From assembly GCA_900314255.1 (NCBI GenBank), contig OMUP01000109.1, positions 1 to 64,000 on the forward strand: 64,000 nt of DNA, written 5' to 3'. Shown here piece after piece: positions 24,258 to 33,464 of this stretch. Below the pieces are notes generated by a model. It made no database searches. It saw only the letters and a program-made list of their open reading frames with translations, and was not told the origin of the DNA. The position numbers and the translations under genes were made by a program. Source of the DNA: an uncultured Lachnospiraceae bacterium (GTDB lineage Bacteria; Bacillota; Clostridia; Lachnospirales; Lachnospiraceae). How positions within the stretch are numbered: the stretch's first letter is position 1; each line of letters starts with the position of its first letter.

Positions 24258-25166
24258 ATGATTTCAGTCGTCATTCCTGCATACAATGAGGAAGAAAATA
24301 TCAGGCGGGCCGCGGACATCATAAGCGGAATCCTGGAGCGGGAGAAGATTCCGTATGAACTGCTTTTTGTAAATGACGGATCAAACGACAGGACCTGGGA
24401 ACTGATCTGCAAAGAAGCCGCCAGGAATCCTGCCATTCACGGTCTGTGCTTTTCGAGAAATTTCGGCAAGGAGTCGGCGATTTTTGCAGGACTGCGGGAG
24501 TCGCGCGGCGACTGCACGGCGGTGATCGACTGTGATCTGCAGCACCCGCCGGAGAAGCTGGTTGAGATGTACCGGCTCTGGGAGCAGGGATATGAAATCA
24601 TCGAAGGTGTGAAGAAGAGCCGCGGCGAGGAGTCGGGCGGCCACAGGGCGGCCGCGAAGGCTTTTTACCGCATCATCAGCCGGGCGACCGGCATCGATAT
24701 GTCCAATGCCTCGGATTTCAAGCTGCTGGACCGCAAGGCTGTGACGGTACTTGTCAACATGCCGGAGAAGAATGCTTTTTTCCGCGCGCTTTCTTCCTGG
24801 ATCGGTTTCAGGACAACCAGCGTGGAGTACGACGTGCAGGAACGGCAGGCCGGGACATCCAAGTGGTCAACCAGAAAGCTGATCAGCTATGCACTGACCA
24901 ATATCACGTCTTTTACCACATTTCCCATGCAGGTTGTCACGGTGCTCGGCGTCATCATGCTGGCGGTCGCAATCATCCTGGGAATTACGGCGCTGGCTCA
25001 GAAGATCATGGGTGTCGCGCTGGGAGGCTTCACGACGGTGATTATCCTTTTGTGCTTCACGGGGAGCATCATCATGATCAGCCTTGGCATTATCGGATAT
25101 TATCTTGCAAAGATTTATGAGGAGGTCAAGGGGAGACCTCGCTATATACTGACAGAAAAGATCTGA
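24258..25166 (+). CDS. GT2 glycosyltransferase (GtrB/DPM1-like)
   Basis: A 302-residue membrane enzyme that loads a sugar from a nucleotide onto a polyprenyl-phosphate carrier. The GT-A domain shows VVIPAYNEEENI, FVNDGSNDRT, FSRNFGKESAI and the metal-binding DCDLQHPPE (DXD-like). Two C-terminal membrane helices (VVTVLGVIMLAVAIILGI and a Gly/Ile-rich second) end in a basic tail, as in GtrB/CsbB. The sugar and final glycan are unknown. It abuts the upstream small gene with no gap. Confidence 0.93.
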   Translation: MISVVIPAYNEEENIRRAADIISGILEREKIPYELLFVNDGSNDRTWELICKEAARNPAIHGLCFSRNFGKESAIFAGLRESRGDCTAVIDCDLQHPPEKLVEMYRLWEQGYEIIEGVKKSRGEESGGHRAAAKAFYRIISRATGIDMSNASDFKLLDRKAVTVLVNMPEKNAFFRALSSWIGFRTTSVEYDVQERQAGTSKWSTRKLISYALTNITSFTTFPMQVVTVLGVIMLAVAIILGITALAQKIMGVALGGFTTVIILLCFTGSIIMISLGIIGYYLAKIYEEVKGRPRYILTEKI

Positions 25167-25196
25167 TGCGCAGGTGATGCGCGAAAGGGGTGGCAG

Positions 25197-26840
25197 ATGA
25201 TCAAGGATGGAAAGATCTGGATCGGGTCCGCGGCGGACGGTACACAGGCGCTTCTGATTCCCGGGATGGCCAACCGGCACGGGCTGGTGGCCGGCGCGAC
25301 GGGAACCGGAAAAACGGTGACACTCAAGGTGCTCGCCGAGTCATTTTCGCGTCTCGGCGTCCCGGTGTTCATGGCAGATGTGAAGGGCGATGTGACCGGA
25401 ATCATGGAGCCGGGACAGGACAGCCCGAAGGTGGCAGAGAGACGGAAACTGTTCGGACTGGATGAGGCCGGTTTTGCGTTTTCCGGCTGTCCGGTGACGG
25501 TGTGGGACCTTTTCGGCAAGACGGGCATTCCGCTTCGCACGACGATCTCGGACATGGGGCCGATGCTTCTGTCAAGGATTCTGGGGCTGAATGATCTGCA
25601 GAGCGACATTCTCTCGATCGTGTTCCGAATTGCCGACACGAACCGTCTGCTTCTGATCGACACCAAAGACCTGAAATCCATGCTGAAGTACGTCGGCGAT
25701 CACGCGAAGGAATTCGAGGCGGACTACGGAAGGATCTCTGCCGCCTCCATCGGAGCGATCACGCGGGCGGTGGTGGCGCTGGAGCTCGCCGGGGGAGATG
25801 TGTTCTTCGGTGAACCGGCACTCTCCATCACGGACTGGCTCACCAGAACGCCGGACGGACACGGCTGCATCAACCTGCTCGACAGCCGGACTCTCATCAC
25901 AAACCCTACGCTCTATTCGACGTTTCTTCTCTGGCTTGTCAGCGAACTTTTCGAAAACCTGCCGGAAGTAGGAGACTGTGACCTGCCGAAGATGGTCTTT
26001 TTCTTCGACGAGGCGCATCTGCTGTTTTCGGACACGCCAAAGGCATTGCAGGATAAAATCGAGCAGGTGGTGAAGCTGATCCGCTCCAAAGGTGTCGGCA
26101 TCTTTTTCTGCACGCAGAATCCGCGGGACATCCCGGACGGCGTTCTCTCGCAGCTTCAGACGCGGATCGAACACGGACTCAGGGCGTACACGCCGGCTGA
26201 TCAGAAGAGCGTTCGTGCGGCAGCGGACTCTTTCCGCGTGAATCCGGCATTTGACACATATGAGACAATACTCGGACTGGGCACCGGCGAGGCAGTCGTT
26301 TCCCTGCCGGATGCAGACGGTGTTCCGGGCATGGCGCAGAAGGTGACCATACTGCCGCCGCAGTGCTCCATGAGCGCCGCGCCGGAAAGCGACATTGACA
26401 AATGCGTCAAAGGAAGCCTTCTCTACGGCAAATATGCCCAGAGTGTCGACCCAGATTCGGCGTACGAAGAGCTGGCGCGGCAGTCGGAGCAGGAGAAGCA
26501 GAAAGCAGAGGAGCAGGCAGCCGCGGCGGCAGACGAAAAGGCACAGAAAGCTGCAGCGGCAGCTGAGGAAAAGGCCCGGAAAGCAGCGGCAGCAGCCGAG
26601 GCAAAGGCACAGGAAAAACAGGCAGCTGCGGAAGAAAAAGCCAGACAGAAGGCAGAAGCGGCAGCCGAAAAAAAGAGACAGCAGACAATCAGGCAGGTGG
26701 GCAGTACATTGGCCGGAACAGTCGGCCGGGAAGTCGGCAAAAACCTCGGGAAAAATTTCGGGTCATTCGGAAAGACACTTGGCGGCAATGTCGGAGCCAG
26801 CATCGGGCGCGGTCTGCTGAACACACTGCTGAAACGGTGA
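25197..26840 (+). CDS. HerA-like (DUF853, YjgR-type) P-loop ATPase
   Basis: A 547-residue protein with Walker A GATGTGKTVT near residue 33 and Walker B KMVFFFDEAHLLF near residue 270. The arginine and sensor region ending FFCTQNPRDIPD is the HerA/FtsK-like core of the YjgR (DUF853) family. Residues 420-505 are an Ala/Lys/Glu/Gln-rich coiled segment of repeated EEKARKAAAAAE-like units. A Gly-rich tail (GRGLLNTLLKR) follows. The substrate (DNA or protein) is not known. AAAGGGG precedes the start, and it is followed after 10 bases by the GTPase-NYN gene. Confidence 0.88.
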   Translation: MIKDGKIWIGSAADGTQALLIPGMANRHGLVAGATGTGKTVTLKVLAESFSRLGVPVFMADVKGDVTGIMEPGQDSPKVAERRKLFGLDEAGFAFSGCPVTVWDLFGKTGIPLRTTISDMGPMLLSRILGLNDLQSDILSIVFRIADTNRLLLIDTKDLKSMLKYVGDHAKEFEADYGRISAASIGAITRAVVALELAGGDVFFGEPALSITDWLTRTPDGHGCINLLDSRTLITNPTLYSTFLLWLVSELFENLPEVGDCDLPKMVFFFDEAHLLFSDTPKALQDKIEQVVKLIRSKGVGIFFCTQNPRDIPDGVLSQLQTRIEHGLRAYTPADQKSVRAAADSFRVNPAFDTYETILGLGTGEAVVSLPDADGVPGMAQKVTILPPQCSMSAAPESDIDKCVKGSLLYGKYAQSVDPDSAYEELARQSEQEKQKAEEQAAAAADEKAQKAAAAAEEKARKAAAAAEAKAQEKQAAAEEKARQKAEAAAEKKRQQTIRQVGSTLAGTVGREVGKNLGKNFGSFGKTLGGNVGASIGRGLLNTLLKR

Positions 26841-26850
26841 TGAAAGGACC

Positions 26851-29520
26851 ATGGTAAAAACAACTGTAATCGGAATGGTGGCTCACGTCGATGCCGGCAA
26901 GACAACTCTTTCGGAGGCGCTCCTGTACACGACGGGCATGATCCGCAAGGCCGGCCGCGTGGACCACGGCGACGCGCATCTGGACCAGGATGTCACGGAG
27001 CGGCAGCGGGGCATCACAATTTTCGCGAAGAGCGCCCGCATCTGCACGCCGGAACTTGACGCTGTACTTCTGGACACGCCGGGACATGTGGATTTTTCCG
27101 GCGAGACGGAGCGAGCACTGGCTGCTATCGATGAGGCTGTTCTGGTCATCAGCGCGGCGGACGGCATTCAGGCCCACACGCGGACGATCTGGCGGCTGCT
27201 TGCGGGCTACCGCATTCCGACTTTTATATTTATCAACAAAACGGATCTTCCGAACGCGGATTTTGAGCGCGTATACAAGCAGATCCGCTCGGAATTGTCC
27301 AGGGACTGCATTGACATGAGAGGCGTCAGTGCCGGAGCGGACGGTGAGCTTTCAGGAATTTCTGCGCAGGCGGCCGAAGAGCTGTCTCTTACGGACGAGA
27401 GTCTGCTTGATTCATATCTGGAATCCGGGAAGATTTCGGCGGATGCGGTGGCGGAAGTGGCCGCGCGCCGGCATTTCTTCCCGGTTTTTGCCGGGTCGGC
27501 GCTCCACATGGAAGGCGTAGATGAGCTGGTGCGCGGGCTGGAGATCTTCACGCAGCCGCGGAAGTATCCGGAATCGTTCGGAGCCTGTGCGGTGAAGATC
27601 GGGCGCGATGCGTCCGGGCACAGACTGACATTCCTGAAGGTGACCGGCGGCGTGCTGAAGGCGCGGCAGACGGTAGAATATGAGACGGAAAACGGACAAG
27701 AGATCCGGGAAAAGATCGATCAGATCCGAAGGTATTCGGGCGAGAGTTTTGACCAGCTTGCGGAAGCTCCTGCCGGGAGTTACGTGGCTGTCACGGGGCT
27801 CTCTGCCCTTTCTGCCGGACAGGGACTCGGCAGCAGCCCCGGCGTCCGCCCGCCTGAGCTTTCGCCGGTGATGAGTTTCGGTGTGCTGCCGCCGGAAGGA
27901 GAGGATCCGTTTGTCCTGTATCAGAAATTAAAGGAAATCGAGGAAGAAGATCCGCTTCTGGGATTCACCTGGAATGAGCGCACGAAAGAAATCCAGGTCC
28001 GGCTGATGGGGCACGTTCAGGCTGAGGTTCTGAAGACGAAGGTCATGGAGCGCTTCGGCGAAGACATTTCCTTCGGACCGGGCAAAGTCGTATACCGGGA
28101 GACGGTGGAAGAGCCGGTCGAAGGCATCGGCCACTTCGAGCCTCTGCGCCACTACGCGGAGGTTCACGTGCTTCTCTCCCCGGCGCCGTGCGGCAGCGGC
28201 GTCACGGTGGACAGCGTTTGTCCGGTCGATGTCCTGCCGATGCGCTGGCAGAAGATGATTCTGGGCAGTCTGCGGCAGAAATGTGCGCCTGGCCGCGGAT
28301 TTCACGGCGTACTTACCGGCGCTCTGCTCACGGATGTGCGGATCACGCTGCTCACCGGGCGTGCGAGTGTAAAGCACACCAGCGGCGGCGATTTCCGCGA
28401 AGCGGCCTGCCGGGCTGTCAGACAGGGACTCATGAGTACCCGCTGCACTCTGCTGGAACCATATGAGGCCTTTACGGCCGAGTTCCCTCAGCAGTTCATC
28501 GGCCGCGTCATGACAGACCTCGATGCGATGGGAATCCACACGGATGCGCCGCAGATCAAAATGGGCGGCGAAGGCGCCCTGGCGGTTCTTACAGGACGGG
28601 CACCTGCTTCAATTCTTGACGGATACGCGCAGCAGCTTCGGGCCGTGACAAAAGGCCGCGGAGAGATCCGCCTGGAATATGACGGCTATGACATCTGTCA
28701 TAATCCGGATGAGGTTATTGCTGCGGCCGGGTATGATCCGGAAGCGGATCTGCGCCAGCCGGCCGGATCGGTCTTCTGTGCGAATGGTGCGGGGTATCCG
28801 GTTCCGTGGAATGAAGTGCCGTATTACATGCACGTCGAACCGGCCTTTCATCCAGAAGGAGAAGAAAATACAGAAGAAACGCAGAACGCGGCTCTTTCTG
28901 CTGATACGAAAAGCGCGGCGCCGCAGGCAAGACCTCTTTCTGATAAAGAGCGGCGGGCGAGAGAGCAAATGGCGGCCGAGAAGGAAGAGGCCGATCTCAA
29001 CGAGATCATGGCAGAGATGAACAGGCGCGAGCACGGCCGCGGCGGTGTAAGAGGCTGGAGTCACACGACAGTGCGCTCGTACGGGAAAACGGGACATTCC
29101 GGACGTACTGAAGAACATCCGAAGCTGTATCTGATCGACGGGTACAATCTTCTTTATAAAACAGAGGAACTGTCTGAACTCAGGGAGGTAAATCTGAATG
29201 CAGCAGCTGAAAAACTCTGCGGCATGCTCTCTGACTGGCAGGGGTGGCTCGGGTGCCGGATGGTCGTGGTGTTTGACGCGTACAAGAAAAAAGAAAGCCA
29301 GGGAAGTGTCGACCGGGACGGGGAACTCGAGATCATCTACACCAGAAGCGATGAGCCGGCCGACGCATTTATCGAGAAGTATGTCCACGATGCCGCCGGC
29401 CGGTACCGGATCACAGTCGTGACAGATGACAATCTTGTGAGACTCACCTGCCTGAAGTTCGGTGCGGTCCCGCAGACAGACGACAGCTTTCTTGAAGAGA
29501 TGAACAGACGGAGCTTCTGA
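26851..29520 (+). CDS. TetM/EF-G-like translational GTPase fused to a NYN (YacP/Rae1-like) RNase domain
   Basis: Residues 1-650 follow the ribosomal-protection (TetM/TetO) and EF-G layout. G1 is AHVDAGKTT (11-19), switch I RQRGITI (51-57), G3 DTPGH (75-79) and G4 NKTD (129-132). Domains II to V follow, with LSPAPCGSGVTVDS in domain IV. A charged helical linker (about 665-750) leads to a C-terminal NYN domain (757-889): LIDGYNLLYKTEEL, VVVFDAYKKKE, RSDEPADAFIEKY and VVTDDNLVR carry the acidic PIN/NYN active-site residues. YacP/Rae1 of Bacillus is a ribosome A-site endonuclease. The fusion suggests a factor that binds stalled ribosomes and cuts RNA. Drug resistance is possible but unproven. Confidence 0.9.
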   Translation: MVKTTVIGMVAHVDAGKTTLSEALLYTTGMIRKAGRVDHGDAHLDQDVTERQRGITIFAKSARICTPELDAVLLDTPGHVDFSGETERALAAIDEAVLVISAADGIQAHTRTIWRLLAGYRIPTFIFINKTDLPNADFERVYKQIRSELSRDCIDMRGVSAGADGELSGISAQAAEELSLTDESLLDSYLESGKISADAVAEVAARRHFFPVFAGSALHMEGVDELVRGLEIFTQPRKYPESFGACAVKIGRDASGHRLTFLKVTGGVLKARQTVEYETENGQEIREKIDQIRRYSGESFDQLAEAPAGSYVAVTGLSALSAGQGLGSSPGVRPPELSPVMSFGVLPPEGEDPFVLYQKLKEIEEEDPLLGFTWNERTKEIQVRLMGHVQAEVLKTKVMERFGEDISFGPGKVVYRETVEEPVEGIGHFEPLRHYAEVHVLLSPAPCGSGVTVDSVCPVDVLPMRWQKMILGSLRQKCAPGRGFHGVLTGALLTDVRITLLTGRASVKHTSGGDFREAACRAVRQGLMSTRCTLLEPYEAFTAEFPQQFIGRVMTDLDAMGIHTDAPQIKMGGEGALAVLTGRAPASILDGYAQQLRAVTKGRGEIRLEYDGYDICHNPDEVIAAAGYDPEADLRQPAGSVFCANGAGYPVPWNEVPYYMHVEPAFHPEGEENTEETQNAALSADTKSAAPQARPLSDKERRAREQMAAEKEEADLNEIMAEMNRREHGRGGVRGWSHTTVRSYGKTGHSGRTEEHPKLYLIDGYNLLYKTEELSELREVNLNAAAEKLCGMLSDWQGWLGCRMVVVFDAYKKKESQGSVDRDGELEIIYTRSDEPADAFIEKYVHDAAGRYRITVVTDDNLVRLTCLKFGAVPQTDDSFLEEMNRRSF

Positions 29521-29622
29521 TCCCTCGAACAGTGGTTTTTACAGAAGGCGTGTATTGATAAAAGAACGTCAAAGTTCAGGAAAAAGGTGTATAACATAAC
29601 GTGGAAAGTGAGGGAGTATGAG

Positions 29623-30060
29623 ATGAAGCTTGAAACACTTCAGAAGGACATGATTGCGGCCATGAAGGCGCATGACAAGGAACGCAAAATGGCGATTTCT
29701 TCTCTTGTGTCGGCTGTCAAGAAGGCAGGAATCGACGCGGGGGAAAGAGACAGCATTCCGGAAGAACTTGTCGACAAGGCAATCCTGAAGGAGCTGAATG
29801 CGGTTAAGGAAGAAATTGACACCTGCCCGGCGTCCAGAACGGATCTGAAGGAACAGTATGAGTTCCGTTACAAGGTGATTGAAGAATATGCGCCGAAGAT
29901 GATGAGCGAGGATGAGATCCGCGAAGTGCTGACGACACAGTATGCCGATCTGATCGCTTCAAAGAACAAGGGACTGATCATGAAGACGCTCATGCCGGCA
30001 TTCAAAGGAAAAGCGGAAGGCAAGACCATCAGCAAGGTTGTGGCACAGCTTCTGAAATAA
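29623..30060 (+). CDS. GatB/YqeY domain protein
   Basis: A 145-residue cytoplasmic helical protein of the YqeY family, related to the tail domain of the amidotransferase GatB that contacts tRNA. KLETLQKDMIAAMKAHDKER opens it, and GKAEGKTISKVVAQLLK closes it as in YqeY. The role is uncertain; a link with tRNA or translation is inferred from the domain. ATG 29623 follows GAGGGAG; a start at 29587 is rejected for lack of a site. It lies 55 bases before the hydrogenase operon. Confidence 0.92.
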   Translation: MKLETLQKDMIAAMKAHDKERKMAISSLVSAVKKAGIDAGERDSIPEELVDKAILKELNAVKEEIDTCPASRTDLKEQYEFRYKVIEEYAPKMMSEDEIREVLTTQYADLIASKNKGLIMKTLMPAFKGKAEGKTISKVVAQLLK

Positions 30061-30114
30061 AGGAAATGCAATAACCGGAGCGTGCAGCTTCGGGAAAGAG
30101 AGGGAAAGGGAAAG

Positions 30115-32034
30115 ATGCCGGTAACAGTATTTTTAATTTTGTTTCCGCTCATCTGGGCGTTCGTGATCTTCGCGATCCGTGACAACAAGGTGCGTGGAAT
30201 TGCTGCCTACATCGGTTCAGGAATCATCATTGCCGCCGTCGGCGTGCTTTTTGCCCAGTGGCTGATCAATGGCCGGGTTCCGATCAAAATGTTCTTCGAT
30301 ACAGAGGTGGCGGATCATTTCATTCTGGCAGGAGAGATCGTCCTGATGCTTGTAGTCACATATCTGTGCTTCAAGTATCACAAGTACTGGATCAGCATTC
30401 TGTCGATCGTGCCGACACTTATGCTGGCGTATTTTGAACTGAAAGGTCCGGAACTTCACAGAATTCCGCACATCTACATCGATCATCTGTCAATGCTGAT
30501 GTGCCTGATTGTCGGAATCATCGGCGGCATGATCATTGTCTATGCCGTCGGTTACATGGATGGATATGCACATCATCATCCGGAATTCCAGGACCGCCGC
30601 AATTATTTTCTCGGCCTTCTGTTCTTCTTTCTCAGCGCGATGTTCGGATTTGTCATGTCGGAATCGCTGCTGTGGATTGATCTCTTCTGGGAGACGACCA
30701 GTGTATGCTCCTTCCTGCTGATCGGCTATACCAGAGCAGATGAGGCAGTTCACAATTCATTCCGCGCTCTGTGGATGAACCTGGCCGGCGGTGTTGCACT
30801 GGCAGTCGGCATTATTTATTTCGGCTGGAACTCGCACACCGTTGCGTTCCACGATCTCATCAATCTTTCGACGCAGATGCACATGGCTTACTGCGTGCTT
30901 CCGATCGCGCTGATCGCATTTGCCGCGCTGACCAAGGCAGCTCAGTATCCGTTCTCCACATGGCTCATCGGAGCCATGGTTGCCCCGACGCCGTCGAGTG
31001 CCCTGCTTCACTCGGCAACGATGGTCAAGGCCGGCATCTATGTACTCCTGCGCCTGGCTCCGGCCATGGCCGGAACGCTGACCGGTTCCATGATCACATT
31101 CATCGGAGGCTTCACTTTCTTCGTCGCCTCGATCATCGCGATCGGACAGAGCGACGGCAAGAGAGTGCTGGCGTTCTCTACCATCAGCAACCTCGGACTT
31201 ATGGTTGCCTGCGCCGGTGTCGGTGCGCCTGAAACCGTCTGGGCCGGTGTGCTTCTGATGATCTTCCATGCGGTTTCCAAGTCTCTGCTCTTCCAGGATG
31301 TCGGTGCCACGGAAAATGCCATCGGCAGCCGGGATATCGAGGATATGCACGGACTTCTGTACCGTCTTCCCAGACTGGCCACTTTCATGTTCATCGGAAT
31401 CGCGGGAATGTTCCTGGCGCCGTTTGGTATGCTGATTTCCAAGTGGTCGGCACTGCGGGCGGCAGTCGATGAGTCCAACATCATTCTGGTTCTCTTCATC
31501 GTCTTCGGTTCTGCCACGACATCCTTCTACTGGACCAAGTGGATGGGCAAGCTGATTTCCAGAAGCCATGAGACCGGTGACAGACTGAAGGACATCACAA
31601 AGAAAAATGAGGTGGTATCCCTCACGGTTCATGCCGTGCTGATGATTCTGCTGTGCATCCTGGTTCCGTTCATTTCCAAGGTATATGTGGATCCGCTGCT
31701 GATCGAGATGTTCGGCAAATATGAAGACGTGCTTCCGATGGGCGTTCTGTACACCATGATCGTTGTCATCGCATTTGTCTTCCTCGTGCCGATTTTCAGC
31801 TACTTCATCGGACGCAAGATGCGCGCGAACGTGAAGCTCACCTATATGAGCGGTATCAATACCGGTGACAACACGATGTTTGTTGATTCGTTCGGCGAAC
31901 CGAAACGGCTGTGGCTGTCCAACTACTATTTCCGTTCCTTCATTCATCCGCATCAGCTGCGTATCTTCAGCCAGATTCTGACGACTGCGGTACTTCTGGT
32001 GATGATGAGCATGATTATAGGAGGCGCACTCTGA
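30115..32034 (+). CDS. echA: Energy-converting hydrogenase antiporter-like subunit EchA
   Basis: This 639-residue membrane protein of the NuoL/MrpA family has about 14-16 helices. HHHPEFQDRRNYFLGL, the LWIDLFWETTSVCSF helix, PFSTWLIGAMVAPTPSSALLHS (the conserved proton-path helices) and SATMVKAGIYVLLRL are as in complex I and Ech. It would pump ions as electrons pass from ferredoxin to protons at the peripheral arm. ATG 30115 is preceded by GAGGGAAAGG. It starts a run of six genes in the same order as the ech genes of Methanosarcina (A-F). Confidence 0.92.
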   Translation: MPVTVFLILFPLIWAFVIFAIRDNKVRGIAAYIGSGIIIAAVGVLFAQWLINGRVPIKMFFDTEVADHFILAGEIVLMLVVTYLCFKYHKYWISILSIVPTLMLAYFELKGPELHRIPHIYIDHLSMLMCLIVGIIGGMIIVYAVGYMDGYAHHHPEFQDRRNYFLGLLFFFLSAMFGFVMSESLLWIDLFWETTSVCSFLLIGYTRADEAVHNSFRALWMNLAGGVALAVGIIYFGWNSHTVAFHDLINLSTQMHMAYCVLPIALIAFAALTKAAQYPFSTWLIGAMVAPTPSSALLHSATMVKAGIYVLLRLAPAMAGTLTGSMITFIGGFTFFVASIIAIGQSDGKRVLAFSTISNLGLMVACAGVGAPETVWAGVLLMIFHAVSKSLLFQDVGATENAIGSRDIEDMHGLLYRLPRLATFMFIGIAGMFLAPFGMLISKWSALRAAVDESNIILVLFIVFGSATTSFYWTKWMGKLISRSHETGDRLKDITKKNEVVSLTVHAVLMILLCILVPFISKVYVDPLLIEMFGKYEDVLPMGVLYTMIVVIAFVFLVPIFSYFIGRKMRANVKLTYMSGINTGDNTMFVDSFGEPKRLWLSNYYFRSFIHPHQLRIFSQILTTAVLLVMMSMIIGGAL

Positions 32035-32909
32035 TGGACCATACAATTTATTATGTGATCGGAGCGATTCTCTACATTGTGGGAGCTCCGTTTCTGGGCT
32101 GCCTGATGGACGGAGCCGAGAGAAAGCTTTCGGCGAGAATGCAGGGACGTATCGGTCCGCCGATCCTGCAGCCGTGGTATGATTTTGTAAAACTTCTGAA
32201 CAAGCAGGTTGTCACGGTAGACCGGGCGCAGTTCTTCATTCTGCTGTCCTATCTTGTACTGATGATCATGTCCGGTGCCATGTTCTTCTCGGGCAATGAT
32301 CTTCTGATGACATTCTTTGTGCTGTCCACAACCGGTACCTTCCTGTACTTTGCGGCTATCGTTCCGTCGAGCCCGTATTCTTCGATGGCAGCAAGCCGTG
32401 AACTGATTCAGGAAGTCTGCTATGAGCCGGCCGTACTTCTGCTTTCCGTGGGATTCTATCTTGCGACGGGAACATTTAACGCCAGAGCGGTGTTCAGCCA
32501 GCATACAAGCCTGATTCTGTTCATGCCGGGCTTCCTCGCATCCTATCTTTTTGCGATGATCATCAAGCTCAGACTTTCTCCGTTTGATGTATCCACATCG
32601 CACCATGCGCATCAGGAGCTTGTTCAGGGCGTCACGACCGAGATGGGTGCCAGAAATCTGGCGATCTTCAAGATGGCCGAGTGGTATGAGATGGTATTCC
32701 TCTACGGCGTTGTGATGGTATTCATTCTGAACAGTTCGCCGCTGAGTATCCTGGCTGCGGTTCTGGTCGATCTGGCCATGTTCTTCTGCTTTGTGCTGAT
32801 TGACAACACAAATGCCCGTGTGAAATGGGAGAACATGCTGGGAATGAGCTGGACTGTCACGGGGCTGTGCTCCGGTGTGAATCTGCTGATTCTGATGATG
32901 ATCCGCTGA
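32034..32909 (+). CDS. echB: Energy-converting hydrogenase subunit EchB (NuoH-like)
   Basis: A 291-residue membrane subunit with about eight helices that joins the ion channel to the peripheral hydrogenase arm. Landmarks are ERKLSARMQGRIGPPILQPW, ELIQEVCYEPAVLLLS and KLRLSPFDVSTSHHAHQELV, the charged loop facing the large subunit in NuoH/EchB. The ATG shares one base with the echA stop (TGATG) and has GGAGG upstream. A longer frame from 31911 is a shadow inside echA. Confidence 0.93.
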   Translation: MDHTIYYVIGAILYIVGAPFLGCLMDGAERKLSARMQGRIGPPILQPWYDFVKLLNKQVVTVDRAQFFILLSYLVLMIMSGAMFFSGNDLLMTFFVLSTTGTFLYFAAIVPSSPYSSMAASRELIQEVCYEPAVLLLSVGFYLATGTFNARAVFSQHTSLILFMPGFLASYLFAMIIKLRLSPFDVSTSHHAHQELVQGVTTEMGARNLAIFKMAEWYEMVFLYGVVMVFILNSSPLSILAAVLVDLAMFFCFVLIDNTNARVKWENMLGMSWTVTGLCSGVNLLILMMIR

Positions 32910-32933
32910 TGGAAATCGAGGTAACGATAACAG

Positions 32934-33464
32934 ATGGGAAAAGTAAAAAAATCGCCGTGGCTGCTGCATTATGACGGCTCCAGCTGCAACGGCTGTGATA
33001 TTGAAGTACTTGCTACACTGACGCCGGTATATGACGCGGAGCGGTTCGGTGTTGTCAACACGGGGGATCCGCTGCAGGCGGATATTCTGATGATAACGGG
33101 CGGAATCAACCAGCAGAACGCCCCGGTCGTGAAGCAGCTCTATGATCAGATGCCCAGACCGAAGGTCGTTGTGGCAGTCGGAACCTGTGCCTGCTCGGGC
33201 GGTGTATTCCGGGAATGCTACAATATGCTGGGCGGCGCGGACTCCACGGTTCCGGTGGACATCTACGTCCCGGGCTGCGCGGCACGCCCGGAATCCATCA
33301 TGGATGGTATTCTGAAGGCTGTGGCGCTCTTCCAGAAACGTTCGGATGAGCATGACCAGTACGAAAAAGAGCACAAGGGCGAAGCCAGACCGGTTGATCC
33401 GAGCATCAACACGGCTCACGACAAGGCCAAGCTGAAAGAGATGGAGGGGACGGCAGATGCCTGA
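32934..33464 (+). CDS. echC: [NiFe] hydrogenase small subunit EchC (NuoB-like)
   Basis: The 176-residue small subunit carries the proximal 4Fe-4S cluster next to the NiFe site. Cluster ligands are C18 and C21 (SSCNGCDIE), C85 (GTCACSGG) and C115 (VPGCAARPE). There is no twin-arginine signal, so the catalytic arm faces the cytoplasm, as in group 4 enzymes. The last 45 residues are a charged tail. The gene overlaps echD by eight bases. Confidence 0.94.
   Translation: MGKVKKSPWLLHYDGSSCNGCDIEVLATLTPVYDAERFGVVNTGDPLQADILMITGGINQQNAPVVKQLYDQMPRPKVVVAVGTCACSGGVFRECYNMLGGADSTVPVDIYVPGCAARPESIMDGILKAVALFQKRSDEHDQYEKEHKGEARPVDPSINTAHDKAKLKEMEGTADA

Noticed and set aside
26480..26690. The repeat in the HerA-like gene as a CRISPR or minisatellite array
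   Set aside because: The units are imperfect and in frame, encoding a helical Ala/Glu/Lys segment; there are no spacers.
26851..29520. Calling the GTPase a tetracycline resistance gene outright
   Set aside because: Family resemblance is clear, but the NYN fusion and chromosomal setting without mobile elements suggest a housekeeping or stress role; resistance is not shown by sequence.
30757..32046. A 429-residue minus-strand frame inside echA
   Set aside because: It is composed of His, Arg, Gln and Asp arising antisense to hydrophobic membrane helices; not a gene.
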